From Hymenobacter metallicola (lineage in GTDB: Bacteria > Bacteroidota > Bacteroidia > Cytophagales > Hymenobacteraceae), in assembly GCF_004745645.1 (NCBI RefSeq), contig NZ_SRMB01000005.1, forward strand, positions 186,001 through 250,000: a stretch of DNA of 64,000 nt. The letters are read 5' to 3'. This document shows, piece after piece, positions 1 to 8,175 of this stretch (positions are counted from its first letter, which is position 1; each line of letters begins with the position of its first letter). The notes beneath the pieces were generated by a model that was not told where the DNA came from, ran no database searches, and saw nothing but the letters and a program-made list of their open reading frames with translations. Position numbers and translations under genes: made by a program.

Positions 1-1
1 G

Positions 2-295
2 CGCGTAAGTGCCGACCCGCAACAGCCTTCGCGCCACGAGTGGCTGGTCGAGTTTGCCCGCCCGCCCCACGATGCTGCCGCCTTTGCCGCCGCCCTGGAT
101 GCCGGGCTGCGCCGCCGCAACGTGTACTACGACGACCTGCTTTCGGGCAGCATTCTGGCCCCGCTCCAGCTCACGCCGCTGCCGGCCGGGGCGTTTCAGC
201 GCTACATGAAAAGCCTGGGCAAGCTCGGCGGGCAAAACAAAGTGCCCCGGCTGAGCAACGACCGTGTTATTGCCGACGCGCTGTCGGCCGTTTAA
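2..295 (+). CDS. GH3 auxin-responsive promoter family protein, C-terminal part (partial)
   Basis: The open frame enters from before the window and ends with TAA at 293-295, leaving 97 codons. The visible end carries HEWLVEFARPP, then NVYYDDL, then GAFQRYMKSLGKLGGQNK and VPRLSNDRVIADAL. That ending is typical of the bacterial GH3-like proteins common in Bacteroidota, which belong to the acyl-adenylate-forming superfamily; GH3 enzymes conjugate amino acids to carboxylic acids. The substrate of the bacterial members is not known. The N-terminal ATP-binding part lies outside the window, so completeness cannot be judged. No terminator is seen before the next gene 30 bases downstream. Confidence 0.8.
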   Translation, partial: RVSADPQQPSRHEWLVEFARPPHDAAAFAAALDAGLRRRNVYYDDLLSGSILAPLQLTPLPAGAFQRYMKSLGKLGGQNKVPRLSNDRVIADALSAV

Positions 296-325
296 GTAGC
301 TTGGTGAAAGCAGGACCACCGGGAT

Positions 326-973
326 ATGCCGAACGAATTATTTCCAACCACTACCAATATGGCGAATGCACGAAGCTGGCCGGATCTACTCGGGCAAATC
401 AGCCGGGAAGTCTTGTCTGATCCGGATTTTATCAGCGGAAACCGAGCTTCCCTGATTACCGAGGAGCAGCGCCAAAACCAGTGGCTCGGGGCGCCTGGGG
501 CTACCACAGCGGCGCTAGAGGCTTTGGAGCAGCGTCTGCAGATACCGCTGCCGCCCTCGTACCGGGCGTTTCTACAAGCGTCGGATGGGTTTGGCCCACT
601 CGACTACTTTATCTGGCGGCTGAAGTCCAGCGTGGAAGTCGACTGGCTGGTGAAGACGGAGGCTGAATTGGTGGAAATGTGGGAGGTTGACGTCGAAACC
701 ATCCCGAGCGTGCCCGACGAGGAGTATTTCATCTACGGCGATGGGCAAAACGAAATTCAGGTGCGCGGGGAGTATTTCCGGGGCCTGTTGATGATATCTG
801 ACTGGGGCGACGCCGGGTTCCTGGCCCTCAACCCCGATGTGCAGCACCAGGGCGAATGGGAAGCCTGGCATTTCGCCAACTGGATGCCGGGGGCCGTCCG
901 CTACCGTTCCTTTGCCGAGCTGGTGCAGGCGCATTTGGCCAGCTACCAAGCCATGAAAGAAGGGCGCTCATAA
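326..973 (+). CDS. SMI1/KNR4 family protein
   Basis: 215 aa. From about residue 55 the protein shows the SMI1/KNR4 pattern: WLG, an ALEQRLQIPLPPSYRAFL helix, an ASDGF turn, then a long acidic region and a C-terminal FAELVQAHLASY helix. SMI1/KNR4 domains in bacteria often act as immunity proteins against polymorphic or contact-dependent toxins, or as stand-alone partners of unknown proteins. No toxin gene is visible in the window. The next gene starts 18 bases downstream and is lower in GC, which suggests a small accessory cluster. The family call rests on sequence pattern; the immunity role is inference. Confidence 0.75.
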   Translation: MPNELFPTTTNMANARSWPDLLGQISREVLSDPDFISGNRASLITEEQRQNQWLGAPGATTAALEALEQRLQIPLPPSYRAFLQASDGFGPLDYFIWRLKSSVEVDWLVKTEAELVEMWEVDVETIPSVPDEEYFIYGDGQNEIQVRGEYFRGLLMISDWGDAGFLALNPDVQHQGEWEAWHFANWMPGAVRYRSFAELVQAHLASYQAMKEGRS

Positions 974-991
974 CAACAAGCACTACTGCAG

Positions 992-1411
992 ATGGAAGGA
1001 AAGATTAAAGTTGCTGCCAGCGTAGACTATGATAAGGACTGCATTTTTGATGTATTCATCCGCAAGGACAATAGTGAAACGCATATCACCTTCGATGGAG
1101 CAGTTGATACGTGGCAGGGCTTTGCTAAGCAGTTGATAGGGTTTCCTAGAAACGTGGCAGATACGGCAGTTTTCAGTGTTGAGGGGAATAGCCATAGAGA
1201 CACACTGTTGCTTGCCGCGTACTGCTATGATGGTGCTGGGCATACAGCCCTTAGGGTAGCGACTGATAATAATGCTGACTTGCCTGCTAGATGCAAAATG
1301 GAGTTCTCAATCCGGGCTGAAGCAGCATCCCTAAACAAATTGGGCCGGCTTCTATTGGGCTGGTCGGTTGAAAATGACTCTGAAATAGTATGGGAAGCCC
1401 AAACGAGTTAA
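992..1411 (+). CDS. hypothetical protein, lower-GC orphan
   Basis: 139 aa, not recognised. No signal peptide or membrane segment is visible; the protein is soluble with alternating hydrophobic strands (IKVAASVDYD, CIFDVFI, TLLLAAYCYD) and looks like a small alpha/beta fold. Codons such as ATA, AGA, CTA and TTG are frequent and the GC content is visibly lower than in neighbours, which suggests recent acquisition. It follows the SMI1/KNR4 gene by 18 bases and its last 22 bases overlap the start of the next gene, so co-transcription is likely. Small orphan genes beside SMI1/KNR4 genes are often immunity proteins, but nothing here proves that. Confidence 0.6.
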   Translation: MEGKIKVAASVDYDKDCIFDVFIRKDNSETHITFDGAVDTWQGFAKQLIGFPRNVADTAVFSVEGNSHRDTLLLAAYCYDGAGHTALRVATDNNADLPARCKMEFSIRAEAASLNKLGRLLLGWSVENDSEIVWEAQTS

Positions 1412-1854
1412 CAAAACAAACTCTCTACACGCTCTGCCAGCAATACGTCCAAGACCGGCTCGACGCGGTGCAGGCGGCCGTGCAGGCCGCCCAGGAATCG
1501 GCCAACAGTGAAACCAAGAGCAGCGCCGGCGACAAGTACGAAACCGGCCGCGCCATGGCCCAGAACGAGCGGGACCGGAACCTGGTGCAGCTTCAGCAGG
1601 CCCGGCAGCTGCAGGCCGAGCTGCTGCGCATCGACCCCACCAAGCCCTGCGACACGGTGCGGCCCGGGTCCTTGGTCCAGACCAGCATGGGCTGGTTTTT
1701 TATCAGCATCAGCGCCGGCAAGCTTACGGTAGATGCCACCGACTACTTCGCCGTATCGGCGGCCGCCCCGGTAGCGGCGGCTCTGAGTGGCAAGCGGGTT
1801 GGAGAAGAAGCGGTGTTCAACGGCAAGCCGCTGCGCATCAAAACTATCGGGTAA
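1390..1854 (+). CDS. GreA/GreB C-terminal-like protein (often misnamed 3-oxoacyl-ACP synthase)
   Basis: 154 aa. An N-terminal helical coiled coil (about residues 5-85) contains SANSETKSSAGDKYETGRAM, a segment conserved in a Bacteroidota family. The C-terminal half (about 95-154: GSLVQTSMGWFFISIS, then ALSGKRVGEEAVFNGK and LRIKTIG) resembles the FKBP-like C-terminal domain of transcript cleavage factors GreA/GreB. This layout suggests an RNA-polymerase secondary-channel binder rather than a lipid enzyme, although database entries often carry the lipid name. The ATG at 1390 overlaps the upstream gene by 22 bases. Function is inferred from fold resemblance only. Confidence 0.65.
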   Translation: MGSPNELTKQTLYTLCQQYVQDRLDAVQAAVQAAQESANSETKSSAGDKYETGRAMAQNERDRNLVQLQQARQLQAELLRIDPTKPCDTVRPGSLVQTSMGWFFISISAGKLTVDATDYFAVSAAAPVAAALSGKRVGEEAVFNGKPLRIKTIG

Positions 1855-1866
1855 CTTTATCCGGGT

Positions 1867-2349
1867 CTACAGCTTCGGCAGCAGACCCGAAATGCCTTTG
1901 ATGTTGAGCCGCACGAAATTCTTGACCCGCTCGAACTTGGCGGTAGTTTCTTCCAGCTCCTCGTCCTTGTCGAGCTTGCTGGGGCGGTGGGTATCGAGCA
2001 GTACAAAGATGCTGTCGGCAATATCGATGTAGCCCAGAATCATGAGTAGCAGCAGCTTTTTTTCGTCTTCCTGGTAGCTTTTGGTCCGCACGGCCTTCAC
2101 CAGACTGTCGAGCTGGTTGGTTTCGTCGATGAACAGGTCGCGGAGGTAGAGCCGCTGCTGCTGGTAGCCAGCTAGTTGCTCGGGCTCGGTTTGGGCGGCC
2201 GAGAACGGGAAGGAGGTCGTGAAGCTAACGGCAGCGCGGAAGTCTTTTTCGGCGGCGTACACGGTTTCCAGGTGCTTTTGCAGGCTGGTCCAAAGACCGT
2301 TGCGGGCTTTGTCGAAGGCGGAAGCTGGGGTAGGAGCGGAGCTAGTCAT
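1867..2349 (-). CDS. hypothetical all-helical protein
   Basis: 160 aa from the ATG at 2349. A longer frame starts at 2412, but its extra N-terminus is basic and contains the promoter-like box at 2371-2378, so the shorter start is preferred. The protein is predicted mostly helical (ARNGLWTSLQKHLETVYAAEKDF; LLLLMILGYIDIADSIFVLL), with neither signal peptide nor clear membrane anchor. I do not recognise a family. It is convergent with the GreA/GreB-like gene, 12 bases apart, with no obvious terminator between them. Confidence 0.6.
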   Translation of the reverse strand: MTSSAPTPASAFDKARNGLWTSLQKHLETVYAAEKDFRAAVSFTTSFPFSAAQTEPEQLAGYQQQRLYLRDLFIDETNQLDSLVKAVRTKSYQEDEKKLLLLMILGYIDIADSIFVLLDTHRPSKLDKDEELEETTAKFERVKNFVRLNIKGISGLLPKL

Positions 2350-2370
2350 GGAAAAGGCGGAATACGGCTG

Positions 2371-2378
2371 CAAAAGTA
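2371..2378 (-). promoter_or_regulatory. -7 box TACTTTTG for the 1867-2349 gene
   Basis: Perfect match to the Bacteroidota sigma-ABfr -7 consensus TAnnTTTG on the minus strand, ending 21 bases before the ATG at 2349. No clear -33 TTTG lies at the usual 19-21 base spacing. Confidence 0.5.
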
Positions 2379-2528
2379 CAGGCTTCGGCCGCGCCTTCGC
2401 TGCTTTCCTCACAAATTCACCACGCCGGTTCCTGCGAGCGGCGGTTAGTCTGCCCGGTTTCGGCGCGGGCAGCCCGCGCCGAATGCCGCCAATACCGTTG
2501 GGCTTTCCCGATAACTGAAAGTTCGGCT

Positions 2529-2536
2529 TACTTTTG
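2529..2536 (+). promoter_or_regulatory. -7 box TACTTTTG upstream of dxr
   Basis: Perfect TAnnTTTG box 40 bases before the dxr ATG. The nearest TTG (2498-2500) is 28 bases upstream, too far for a standard -33 element. A GC-rich hairpin (GGCGCGGG/CCCGCGCC, 2462-2480) lies just before it. Confidence 0.45.
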
Positions 2537-2576
2537 CCTACGGCAACCCCACCGTGCCGTGTAGCTGTACTTCTTC

Positions 2577-3743
2577 ATGTCTTCTTCCTCCAAACGCGTC
2601 ACCCTGCTGGGCTCCACCGGCTCCATCGGCACCCAAGCCCTCGACGTCATCCGGGCCAACCCCGGCCGCTTTCAGGTCGTCGCGCTGTCGGCCCAGTCCA
2701 ATGCCGACCTGCTGATTCAGCAGGCCCGGGAATTTCGGCCGGCCGTAGTCGTCATCGGCGACGAACGGAAGTACGAAACGGTGAAAGCTGCCCTGGCCGG
2801 ACAGAGCACCGAAGTCCTGACGGGGTCGGCCGCCCTGACCGAAGTAGCCGGCCGCCCAGACACTGACATCGTGCTGACGGCCATGGTGGGCTACTCGGGA
2901 CTGCTACCCACGGTAGCGGCCATCCGGGCCGGGAAGGATATTGCCCTGGCCAACAAAGAAACCCTGGTCGTGGCCGGCCAGCTGATTACGCGCCTGGTAC
3001 AAGAGCACGGCGTGGGCCTCTACCCCGTGGATTCTGAGCACTCCGCCATTTTTCAGTGCCTGGTAGGCGAGGAGCGCAACCCCATCGAGAAAATCATTCT
3101 TACCGCGTCCGGCGGGCCGTTTCGGGGGCGCACGGCCGAGCAGCTGGCCTCCGTTACCAAGGCGCAGGCCCTAAAGCACCCCAACTGGGACATGGGCGCC
3201 AAAATCACTATCGACTCGGCCTCGCTCATGAACAAAGGCCTGGAAGTTATTGAGGCCAAGTGGCTGTTTGGGCTGAATGACGACCAGATTGACGTGGTAG
3301 TGCACCCGCAGAGCATTATTCACTCGTTGGTGCAGTTTCAGGACGGCTCGTTGAAGGCCCAGCTGGGCTTGCCCGATATGAAGCTGCCCATTCAGTACGC
3401 CCTAGGCTACCCCGAGCGGCTGCCCTCCGATTTTCCCCGTTTCTCTTTTCTCGACTACCCCAACCTTACCTTCGAGCAGCCCGACCGGGCCACGTTCCGC
3501 AACCTGCCCCTGGCCTTTGAAGCCATGCGCCAGGGAGGCAATGCGCCCTGCGTGCTCAATGCGGCCAACGAAATTGCCGTAGCCGCCTTCCTGCGCGACG
3601 AAATCGGGTTTCTCGAAATGCCCAACTTAGTGGAAAGCTGCCTCACGAAGGTTTCGTACCTTGCCGAACCGTCGCTGGACGACTACGTGCTGACCGACCA
3701 GGAAACGCGCCGCGTGGCGCACGAACTGGTAGGCCGTCGGTAA
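2577..3743 (+). CDS. dxr: 1-deoxy-D-xylulose 5-phosphate reductoisomerase
   Basis: 388 aa, the usual length. It converts DXP to 2-C-methyl-D-erythritol 4-phosphate with NADPH and a divalent metal, the first committed step of the MEP isoprenoid pathway, in the cytoplasm. The Rossmann motif GSTGSIG is at residues 12-18; the metal/substrate site is visible as VDSEHSA (about 150-156), ASGGPFR (about 180) and IDSASLMNKGLEVIEA. HPQSIIHSLVQ follows. The ATG at 2577 fits the family N-terminus, and a -7 box lies 40 bases upstream. rseP follows after 92 bases, a common dxr-rseP pairing in bacteria. Confidence 0.97.
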   Translation: MSSSSKRVTLLGSTGSIGTQALDVIRANPGRFQVVALSAQSNADLLIQQAREFRPAVVVIGDERKYETVKAALAGQSTEVLTGSAALTEVAGRPDTDIVLTAMVGYSGLLPTVAAIRAGKDIALANKETLVVAGQLITRLVQEHGVGLYPVDSEHSAIFQCLVGEERNPIEKIILTASGGPFRGRTAEQLASVTKAQALKHPNWDMGAKITIDSASLMNKGLEVIEAKWLFGLNDDQIDVVVHPQSIIHSLVQFQDGSLKAQLGLPDMKLPIQYALGYPERLPSDFPRFSFLDYPNLTFEQPDRATFRNLPLAFEAMRQGGNAPCVLNAANEIAVAAFLRDEIGFLEMPNLVESCLTKVSYLAEPSLDDYVLTDQETRRVAHELVGRR

Positions 3744-3835
3744 GTGTTGTCCGGAAAAAGAATGTCATGCTGCGCAACGTCGAAGCGTGATATCGACCTG
3801 CTAATTTCCCTTTCTACTCAATACCAAGTTTCGCT

Positions 3836-5176
3836 TTGGAAGTATTAATCATGGCCGGCCAAATGCTGCTGGGCCTTTCTATTCTGGTGGGTTTGCACGA
3901 GTTCGGGCATTTCGCCGCCGCCAAGTACTTCAAGATTCGCGTCGACAAGTTTTACATCTTCTTCGACTTCCTCTTTCCCATGCCGGGCGTGCTGAACTTC
4001 GCCCTGTTCAAAAAGAAAATCGGGGAGACGGAGTACGGCCTGGGCTGGTTTCCGCTGGGCGGCTACGTCGCCATCCACGGCATGATCGACGAAACCACCG
4101 ACGCCGACCAGCTGGCCGCCGAGCCGCAGGCCAACGAGTTTCGCTCGAAGCCGGCCTGGCAGCGCCTGATTGTAATGCTGGGCGGCATCATCATGAACGT
4201 CCTTACCGGCATCGTCATTTTCACGGCGCTTACCTTCAACTACGGCGAGAAATACCTGCCCGCTTCGGAGGCCCGCTACGGAGTGGTGCCCAACAAGCTG
4301 GGTGAGGAAATGGGCTTCCGCACCGGCGACAAAATCGTCAAAATCAACGGCCGGCCTTTCACCGAGTTTGATGAGGTGTATAGCACCGACGTGATGCTGG
4401 GCACCAACAGCTACTACACCGTAGACCGCAACGGGCAGCTGCTGGATATTCCGATTCCCAAGAACTTCATGGACCGCCTCTCCGACAAGGACCAAACGCC
4501 TTTCGTGCTACCCCTGAACCCCTTCGTGGTCGACCAGGTAGTATCGGGCAGCGGCGCGGCCAAGGGGGGCTTGCAGCCCAACGACCAGGTGACGCACGTG
4601 GCCGGCAAGCGCACCCAGTTTTTTCCGGAGCTGCAGGAAGCCCTGAAAGCCAACGCCGGCAAAACCGTACCGGTGCAGATCCTGCGCAACGACCAGCCCC
4701 AGACCCTGCAGATTGCCGTGGATGAGGAAGGCCACATCGGCTTTATGCCCAAGTCGTTGCTCAAGGAAGCTACCCGCACCTACACGCTGGGCCAGGCCAT
4801 TCCGGCCGGTACCAAGAAGGCATTTGGCGTAGTAACGACCCAGATGAAGGCATTTGGTAAGATTTTCCGCGGCGAGGCTTCGGCCCGTAAGTCGCTGGGC
4901 GGCCCGATGGCCATTGCCCAGCAGTACGGCGGCGTGTGGGACTGGATGCGCTTCTGGACCCTGACCGGCATGCTGTCCATGGTGCTGGCCTTTATGAACC
5001 TGCTGCCCATTCCGGCCCTCGACGGCGGCCACGTGCTGTTCCTGCTCTACGAGATGATAGCCGGCCGCAAGCCCTCCGACTCCTTCCTGGAGAATGCCCA
5101 GAAGGTCGGCATGGTCATGATTCTGGGGCTGATGGTCTTCGTTATCTTCAACGACTTCTTCAAGCTGCTGTTCTAA
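3836..5176 (+). CDS. rseP: RIP metalloprotease RseP (site-2 protease)
   Basis: 446 aa inner-membrane zinc protease that cleaves transmembrane anti-sigma factors and signal-peptide remnants. The zinc motif HEFGH is at residues 21-25 in the first membrane segment; the second catalytic block NLLPIPALDGGH is near 388-399. Two PDZ-like stretches lie between (about 150-200 and 235-300). Four hydrophobic segments fit the family. The start is TTG at 3836; an ATG lies at 3851, but the segment MEVLIMAGQ matches the usual N-terminus in this phylum, so the TTG is kept with moderate certainty. A strong terminator follows. Confidence 0.95.
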   Translation: MEVLIMAGQMLLGLSILVGLHEFGHFAAAKYFKIRVDKFYIFFDFLFPMPGVLNFALFKKKIGETEYGLGWFPLGGYVAIHGMIDETTDADQLAAEPQANEFRSKPAWQRLIVMLGGIIMNVLTGIVIFTALTFNYGEKYLPASEARYGVVPNKLGEEMGFRTGDKIVKINGRPFTEFDEVYSTDVMLGTNSYYTVDRNGQLLDIPIPKNFMDRLSDKDQTPFVLPLNPFVVDQVVSGSGAAKGGLQPNDQVTHVAGKRTQFFPELQEALKANAGKTVPVQILRNDQPQTLQIAVDEEGHIGFMPKSLLKEATRTYTLGQAIPAGTKKAFGVVTTQMKAFGKIFRGEASARKSLGGPMAIAQQYGGVWDWMRFWTLTGMLSMVLAFMNLLPIPALDGGHVLFLLYEMIAGRKPSDSFLENAQKVGMVMILGLMVFVIFNDFFKLLF

Positions 5177-5191
5177 GCGCTGAACTGAACG

Positions 5192-5228
5192 AAAAAGCTC
5201 CTGCCTTGCTTAAGGCAGGAGCTTTTTT
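5192..5228 (+). terminator. Rho-independent terminator after rseP
   Basis: A 16-bp stem (5192-5207 with 5212-5227), loop GCTT, with a run of T at its 3' side. It lies 15 bases after the rseP stop. Confidence 0.9.
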
Positions 5229-5248
5229 ATTTCGCGTATTTTCACGCC

Positions 5249-5743
5249 ATGCGTCGACTTTTCTTGTTTCTGGCCAGCTGCCTCCTGAGCCTAGCGGCGG
5301 CGGCCCACGCCTACCACGCCAGCATTATGGAGGTGCGCTACAATTCCCAGAAGCAGCAGCTGGAAGTAGCCCTGAAGGTATTCACCGACGACTTCGAAAA
5401 AGCCTTGTCCGTGGGCCAGCCCCGCGCCATCAGCTTCGAACTAACCCCTCGGCCCCAGATAACCCAGCTGACCGCCGAGCTGCTGCGCAAGTCGTTGGCC
5501 TTCGGTACCAAGCCCGGTGAAACCTTGCCGCTGCAGCTTATCGGCTTCGAAAAAGACCACGAAGCGCACTGGCTCTACCTGGCCGTAAAACTGCCCAAAC
5601 CCACCAACAACCTCGTCCTGCGGCACAAGCTGCTGGTCGATACCTTCCGCGACCAGATGAACATCGTGAACCTTGAGGCAGGTGGCAAAAAGCAAAGCGC
5701 CCTGTTTCGGGACGGCAATGAGGAGCAGAAGCTGGTATGGTAG
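5249..5743 (+). CDS. DUF6702 family exported protein
   Basis: 164 aa. A signal peptide (MRRLFLFLASCLLSLAAAAHA) is followed by YHASIMEVRYN, the usual opening of this Bacteroidota family, and by GFEKDHEAHWLYL and MNIVNLEAGGKK near the end. It is likely periplasmic with a beta-rich fold; no molecular function is known. It sits between the rseP terminator and the convergent OmpA-family gene. A box TATTTTCA (5237-5244) ends only 4 bases before the ATG, hinting at a leaderless transcript. Confidence 0.8.
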   Translation: MRRLFLFLASCLLSLAAAAHAYHASIMEVRYNSQKQQLEVALKVFTDDFEKALSVGQPRAISFELTPRPQITQLTAELLRKSLAFGTKPGETLPLQLIGFEKDHEAHWLYLAVKLPKPTNNLVLRHKLLVDTFRDQMNIVNLEAGGKKQSALFRDGNEEQKLVW

Positions 5744-5826
5744 GGGCCTAACGTGCTGATCGGCTGTCCTTGCGAGCAGCACGAAGTTATCCTTCCTCTG
5801 AAGTATGCTGAGTTTACTTCACTGAA

Positions 5827-5859
5827 AAGCCCCTAACTACACGCGGTAGTAAGGGGCTT
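5827..5859 (-). terminator. Terminator between DUF6702 and OmpA-family genes
   Basis: Imperfect inverted repeat AAGCCCCT-AACTAC / GTAGT-AAGGGGCTT. On the minus strand the stem is followed by TTTT, so it best serves the gene at 5954-7981, about 95 bases beyond its stop. Confidence 0.7.
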
Positions 5860-5953
5860 GCTGGGTAAAGACTGCGACTACCCCCGCAGAGGACGGATTG
5901 CTTCGGCTGTGCCTCGCACTGACAGCCGATCAGCGCATTCAACGACATTAAAA

Positions 5954-7981
5954 TTACTTCCAGTCCAGGGTGCCATCTACTGGCTTCTTATCGTCGCCGG
6001 GTTTGGGTTTGTCTTCGTCGGGCTTAATGAGCCTAAACTCGACGCGGCGGTTGATGCGGGCGTCTTCCTCGGTTATTTCCTCTTTCAGCGGCTGGGTGCT
6101 GCCGTAACCCATGCTTTCGATGCGGTTGGGCTTGAGCTTGCCCTTTTGCTCGATGTAGTGCCGGATGGCCTCGGCCCGGTCCTTCGACAGGCTTTCATTG
6201 AAATCCGGGTCGCCCTTGGAGTCGGTGTGGCCCTTAATGCTGAGGCGGAAGGTGGGGTGGTCGACCATGAACAGGGCAATGCGGTCCAGAATCGGGTGCA
6301 TGGCCGGCCGGATGTTGGCCTTGTCCTGGTCAAACTCGATGTTCTTGAAAATCAGCGGCAGCCGGTAATCAATCGAGTTGGTCATGAGCTTCATCACCGT
6401 GTCGCCCTTCAGCTCGAACTGCTTTTCTACCGTGAAATAGTCCGGGCTTTGAATCAGAATGACGTAGTGAGAGCCCTCAATCAGGTCGAAGTCGAAGGAG
6501 CCGTCGGGGCGCACGTACTTGCTGGCTACCTCGATGCCGTTATCCGTGTCAATGACGCTTACAATGCCGTTGAGCGGCTTGCTGGTCACCGAGTCGACCA
6601 ACGAGCCCTCGATGTGCGTGGTCGCCAGGGGCTGGGCCTCCATCGGCAGGGGGAAGGAATAGAGGTCCAGGTTTTTCATATCCTTGGCCTCGGAGCGCGC
6701 ATAGTATAAGTCCTTGGATTCGGAGTCGATGGTAAAATAGTATTCCGAGCCCTTGCCGTTCACCAGCGGCCCGATGTTGCGCGGTTCCTGCCAGCGGCCC
6801 CGCACCCGGTAGGTTTTATAGATGTCGAAGTCGCCGTAGTTGAGCAGCTGCCCGCGGGAGGAAAAGTACAGCACGTTGTAGAGCGGGTGGTAGTAGGGGC
6901 TCACCTCACTTTCGCGGGTATTTACCACCGGGCCCAGGTTCTGGGCCTTGGTCCACTGCCCGGCCTTGTTCTTGGCCGAAAACCAGATATCCGACAAGCC
7001 AAAGCCGCCGAGCCGGTCGGAAGCAAAATAGAGCGTATCCTCGTTGCGCGACAACGTGGGCTGCGAGTCCCAGGCGGGCGAATTGACCGTGGAACCCAGA
7101 GACTTGGGTACCGTCCACTGTCCGTCTTTAAAGCTGGAAACGTACAAGTCGCAGTTGCCGTGGCAGGTGGGGCACTCACAGCGGGCAAAGTACAAGGTCT
7201 TGCCGTCCTTGGTAATGCAGGCCGAGCCCTCGTTGTACTGGGAATTAATGGGCTTAGGCAGGGGCTCGGCATCGGTCCACGACACGCCTTCCTTGTGAGA
7301 CGTGTACAAATCCTCGTCCACGGCGTCGGCAATGCCCCGGGTTTTGCGCTTCGAGGAGAAAATCAGCTGGTCGGCCCCCGAGTTCAGCGTGGGGCCATAA
7401 TCCTCGGCCTTGGAGTTGATGGCGTCGCCCATGCTCGTATACACGCCCTTGGGGGGGTGAAACGTGGCAATGCTCTTGCGGTACTCCACAATGTCGTAGT
7501 ACACCTTCAGCGGCACGTAGAGGTCGGCTTCCTTCTGCTCCAGGGAGTCGTAGTAGAGCTGAATCTTCTTGACATCCTGCCGGTGGTGCTTCAGGGCCAG
7601 GCGGTAGTAGGCTTTGGCCTTCTCCTCGTTGCCAGCTTTTTCCCAGAGCTGAGCCAGGCGCCAGAGGAGGGGCGTATCTTTGGCAAAATTCTGAATGCCG
7701 AACAGGGATACGTAGCTTTCCAGCAGGCTGCGGGCCTGGTTGTAGTTGCGCCGCTTTTCGGCCTTCTGAATGGCCTTCAACGCTTTTTTGTCCTGGAAAT
7801 AACCCAGTTTGTTGACGTTGATAAAATCGGGGGTGCCATCTGGGCGCACCCGCAGCTGCCGCGTCACTTTGCCCGTGAGCTTACGCGTTGGCGGGGCCGA
7901 GTTCTTTTGCTGGGCGTGCCCCGGCCCGAGGAAAACAAAAACGAGCAAAAGGGTGAGAAGTGAGCGTAGAGAGCGGAGCAT
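5954..7981 (-). CDS. OmpA family protein with TPR, beta-propeller and CRD domains (PorE-like)
   Basis: 675 aa. Order: signal peptide (ends near HAQQ), TPR helices (about 65-130), PD40/WD40-like propeller repeats (about 195-420, with repeated ILYFASDR-type blades), a carboxypeptidase-regulatory-like domain (about 455-525) and a C-terminal OmpA peptidoglycan-binding domain (about 545-655: IEFDQDKANIRP, KGHTDSKGD, NRRVEFRLI). This is the architecture of PorE, a periplasmic type IX secretion component in Porphyromonas gingivalis. Paralogues with the same layout are common, so orthology is inference. A lysine/aspartate-rich tail follows the OmpA domain. It is divergent from lon. Confidence 0.85.
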   Translation of the reverse strand: MLRSLRSLLTLLLVFVFLGPGHAQQKNSAPPTRKLTGKVTRQLRVRPDGTPDFINVNKLGYFQDKKALKAIQKAEKRRNYNQARSLLESYVSLFGIQNFAKDTPLLWRLAQLWEKAGNEEKAKAYYRLALKHHRQDVKKIQLYYDSLEQKEADLYVPLKVYYDIVEYRKSIATFHPPKGVYTSMGDAINSKAEDYGPTLNSGADQLIFSSKRKTRGIADAVDEDLYTSHKEGVSWTDAEPLPKPINSQYNEGSACITKDGKTLYFARCECPTCHGNCDLYVSSFKDGQWTVPKSLGSTVNSPAWDSQPTLSRNEDTLYFASDRLGGFGLSDIWFSAKNKAGQWTKAQNLGPVVNTRESEVSPYYHPLYNVLYFSSRGQLLNYGDFDIYKTYRVRGRWQEPRNIGPLVNGKGSEYYFTIDSESKDLYYARSEAKDMKNLDLYSFPLPMEAQPLATTHIEGSLVDSVTSKPLNGIVSVIDTDNGIEVASKYVRPDGSFDFDLIEGSHYVILIQSPDYFTVEKQFELKGDTVMKLMTNSIDYRLPLIFKNIEFDQDKANIRPAMHPILDRIALFMVDHPTFRLSIKGHTDSKGDPDFNESLSKDRAEAIRHYIEQKGKLKPNRIESMGYGSTQPLKEEITEEDARINRRVEFRLIKPDEDKPKPGDDKKPVDGTLDWK

Positions 7982-8069
7982 AATTCAAGTAAGCACAACG
8001 GCCGACCCAAACGGCGCGGCGCAGGTTCAAAAATAGGGATTTTCTCATCTACTCAGCATGGTAGCGGGC

Positions 8070-8118
8070 TGCCGGAGTGGCGGACTTGTGTGCCGCCTTG
8101 GCGGGTTCTAATCCGGCA
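8070..8118 (+). pseudogene. tRNA-Leu-like remnant or structured element
   Basis: The segment begins TGCCGGAGTGGCGGA, as many bacterial tRNA-Leu genes do, and ends with a T-loop-like GGGTTCTAATCC followed by GGCA. The outer seven bases pair (TGCCGGA with TCCGGCA). The anticodon arm is missing, so it cannot be a working tRNA. Internally GGCGG (8079-8083), CCGCC (8093-8097) and GGCGG (8100-8104) offer two mutually exclusive stems. It may be a deletion relic of a tRNA gene, a scar of an integrated element, or a chance hairpin. Confidence 0.4.
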
Positions 8119-8175
8119 CTAACCTATTCTCGTCCGTGGCATAGCACTTGACAAAGACGTATATTCGGAAGCTCG

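Noticed and set aside
8148..8165. TTGACA followed by TATATT, like a sigma-70 promoter before lon
   Set aside because: The spacing is only 6 bases; the Bacteroidota-type TTTG-N19-GACTTTTG pair further down fits better.
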